Assembly: GCA_020861125.1 (NCBI GenBank)
Contig: JAJBSZ010000204.1
Location: 1-5,110 of the forward strand
DNA: 5,110 nucleotides
Direction of reading: 5' to 3'
Source: Planctomycetota bacterium
Lineage (GTDB): Bacteria > Planctomycetota > SZUA-567
Shown one piece after another: positions 4,706-5,110 of this stretch (position 1 is its first letter; each line of letters begins with the position of its first letter). The position numbers and the translations under genes were made by a program. The notes below the pieces were generated by a model. That model was not told where the DNA came from. It was given only the letters and a program-made list of their open reading frames with translations, and made no database searches.

Positions 4706-5110
4706 TCACAGCGTGGTGCGCGGGTCCAGGGCGTCGCGGAGCGCTTCCCCGACCATATTATACGCAAGAACACTGACGAAAAGAACGACGCCGGGAAACA
4801 CCGCCAGCCACCAGTTGGCGAGGGGGGATTCGCGGGTTTCGCTCAGCAACTGGCCCCACGTGGGTGTGGGCGGTGTGACGCCGAAGCCGATGAAGGAAAG
4901 GCTCGCCTCGGTGAGAATGGCTCCGGTGATACCGAAGGAGATGGAAACCAGTACCGGCGCCATGGCGTTGGGCAGGATCTGGCGGAAAATGGTGCGGGTG
5001 TCGGAAGCGCCGAGGGCGATGGAGGCGGAAACGTACTCCATCTTTTTCTGCCGCAGCATTTCGCCCCGAATGAGCCGCGCTACCCCGGTCCAGCTGGTGA
5101 GGCCGATCAC
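4706..5110 (-). CDS. Oligopeptide/dipeptide-type ABC transporter permease, C-terminal part (OppC/DppC family)
   Basis: Inner-membrane permease of a peptide-type ABC importer (cluster 5: peptides, nickel or related solutes). The 134 visible residues are the C-terminal part of a family usually near 300 residues; the N-terminal half lies beyond the window. The first visible codon, GTG, is most likely an internal valine. The coupling loop that docks on the ATPase is clear: EYVSASIALGASDTRTIFRQ then ILPNAMAPV, matching the EAA-G-I-LP pattern. Next come membrane segments around VLVSISFGITGAILTEASLSF and NWWLAVFPGVVLFVSVLAYNM. The family signatures SFIGFGVTPPTPTWGQLL and GEALRDALDPR are near the end. 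The latter tail favours the OppC/DppC over the OppB/DppB partner. ATP-binding and solute-binding genes are not in view, so the substrate cannot be named. It ends at TGA (4708-4706). Confidence 0.94.
   Translation of the reverse strand: MIGLTSWTGVARLIRGEMLRQKKMEYVSASIALGASDTRTIFRQILPNAMAPVLVSISFGITGAILTEASLSFIGFGVTPPTPTWGQLLSETRESPLANWWLAVFPGVVLFVSVLAYNMVGEALRDALDPRTTL

Noticed and set aside
1..5110. Search for CRISPR arrays, insertion sequences, phage genes, toxin-antitoxin pairs or defence systems
   Set aside because: No spaced repeats, terminal inverted repeats with transposase, integrase or recognisable defence domain were seen. The window reads as conserved housekeeping, chemotaxis and transport loci.

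Overview
The window is a GC-rich stretch (about 60% or more G+C by eye) of bacterial chromosome. Every gene I can support lies on the minus strand, so the biological order runs from high to low coordinates. The content suggests a motile, probably Gram-negative bacterium: an Opp/Dpp-type transporter, CheB and CheY, an enterobacterial-style 6S RNA and a branched-chain amino acid operon under ribosome-mediated attenuation. I cannot name the species. A proteobacterial lineage or a relative fits best, but that is an impression from the protein and RNA features, not a proven placement.

Layout in the direction of transcription. (1) 5110-4706: C-terminal part of an OppC/DppC-type ABC transporter permease, cut by the window edge. 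(2) 4621-4211: an unrecognised 136-residue protein with three predicted membrane segments. (3) 4166-3900: a stand-alone RNA gene. It has a strong sigma-70-type promoter with an AT-rich upstream element, a roughly 180-nt RNA that I identify as 6S RNA from its closing stem, sequence matches to E. coli 6S and a bubble-side hairpin, then a U-tract and a second intrinsic terminator. (4) 3757-2158: a promoter whose -10 box lies inside a perfect inverted repeat, followed by cheB (chemoreceptor methylesterase) and cheY (response regulator), 50 bp apart. (5) 2135-1943: a consensus promoter, a 25-codon leader peptide with three Leu codons followed by three Val codons, and alternative RNA hairpins ending in an intrinsic terminator. 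This is a complete attenuator. (6) 1926-265: ilvB, the catalytic subunit of acetohydroxyacid synthase. (7) 209-1: start of ilvN, the regulatory subunit, running off the window.

How the parts work together. IlvB and IlvN form the enzyme committing pyruvate to valine/leucine synthesis and 2-ketobutyrate to isoleucine synthesis. The leader can couple its expression to charged Leu- and Val-tRNA, while IlvN normally gives valine feedback on the enzyme. CheB and CheY are the two phospho-acceptor outputs of a CheA kinase that is not in this window. 6S RNA globally tunes sigma-70 RNA polymerase. These appear to be independent units that are simply adjacent.

The most interesting items are the attenuator, for which all the alternative pairings can be written out, the unannotated-looking 6S RNA with a possible competing 5' hairpin, and the operator-like palindrome over the cheB -10 box. 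I saw no CRISPR array, insertion sequence, prophage, tRNA, rRNA or defence system.
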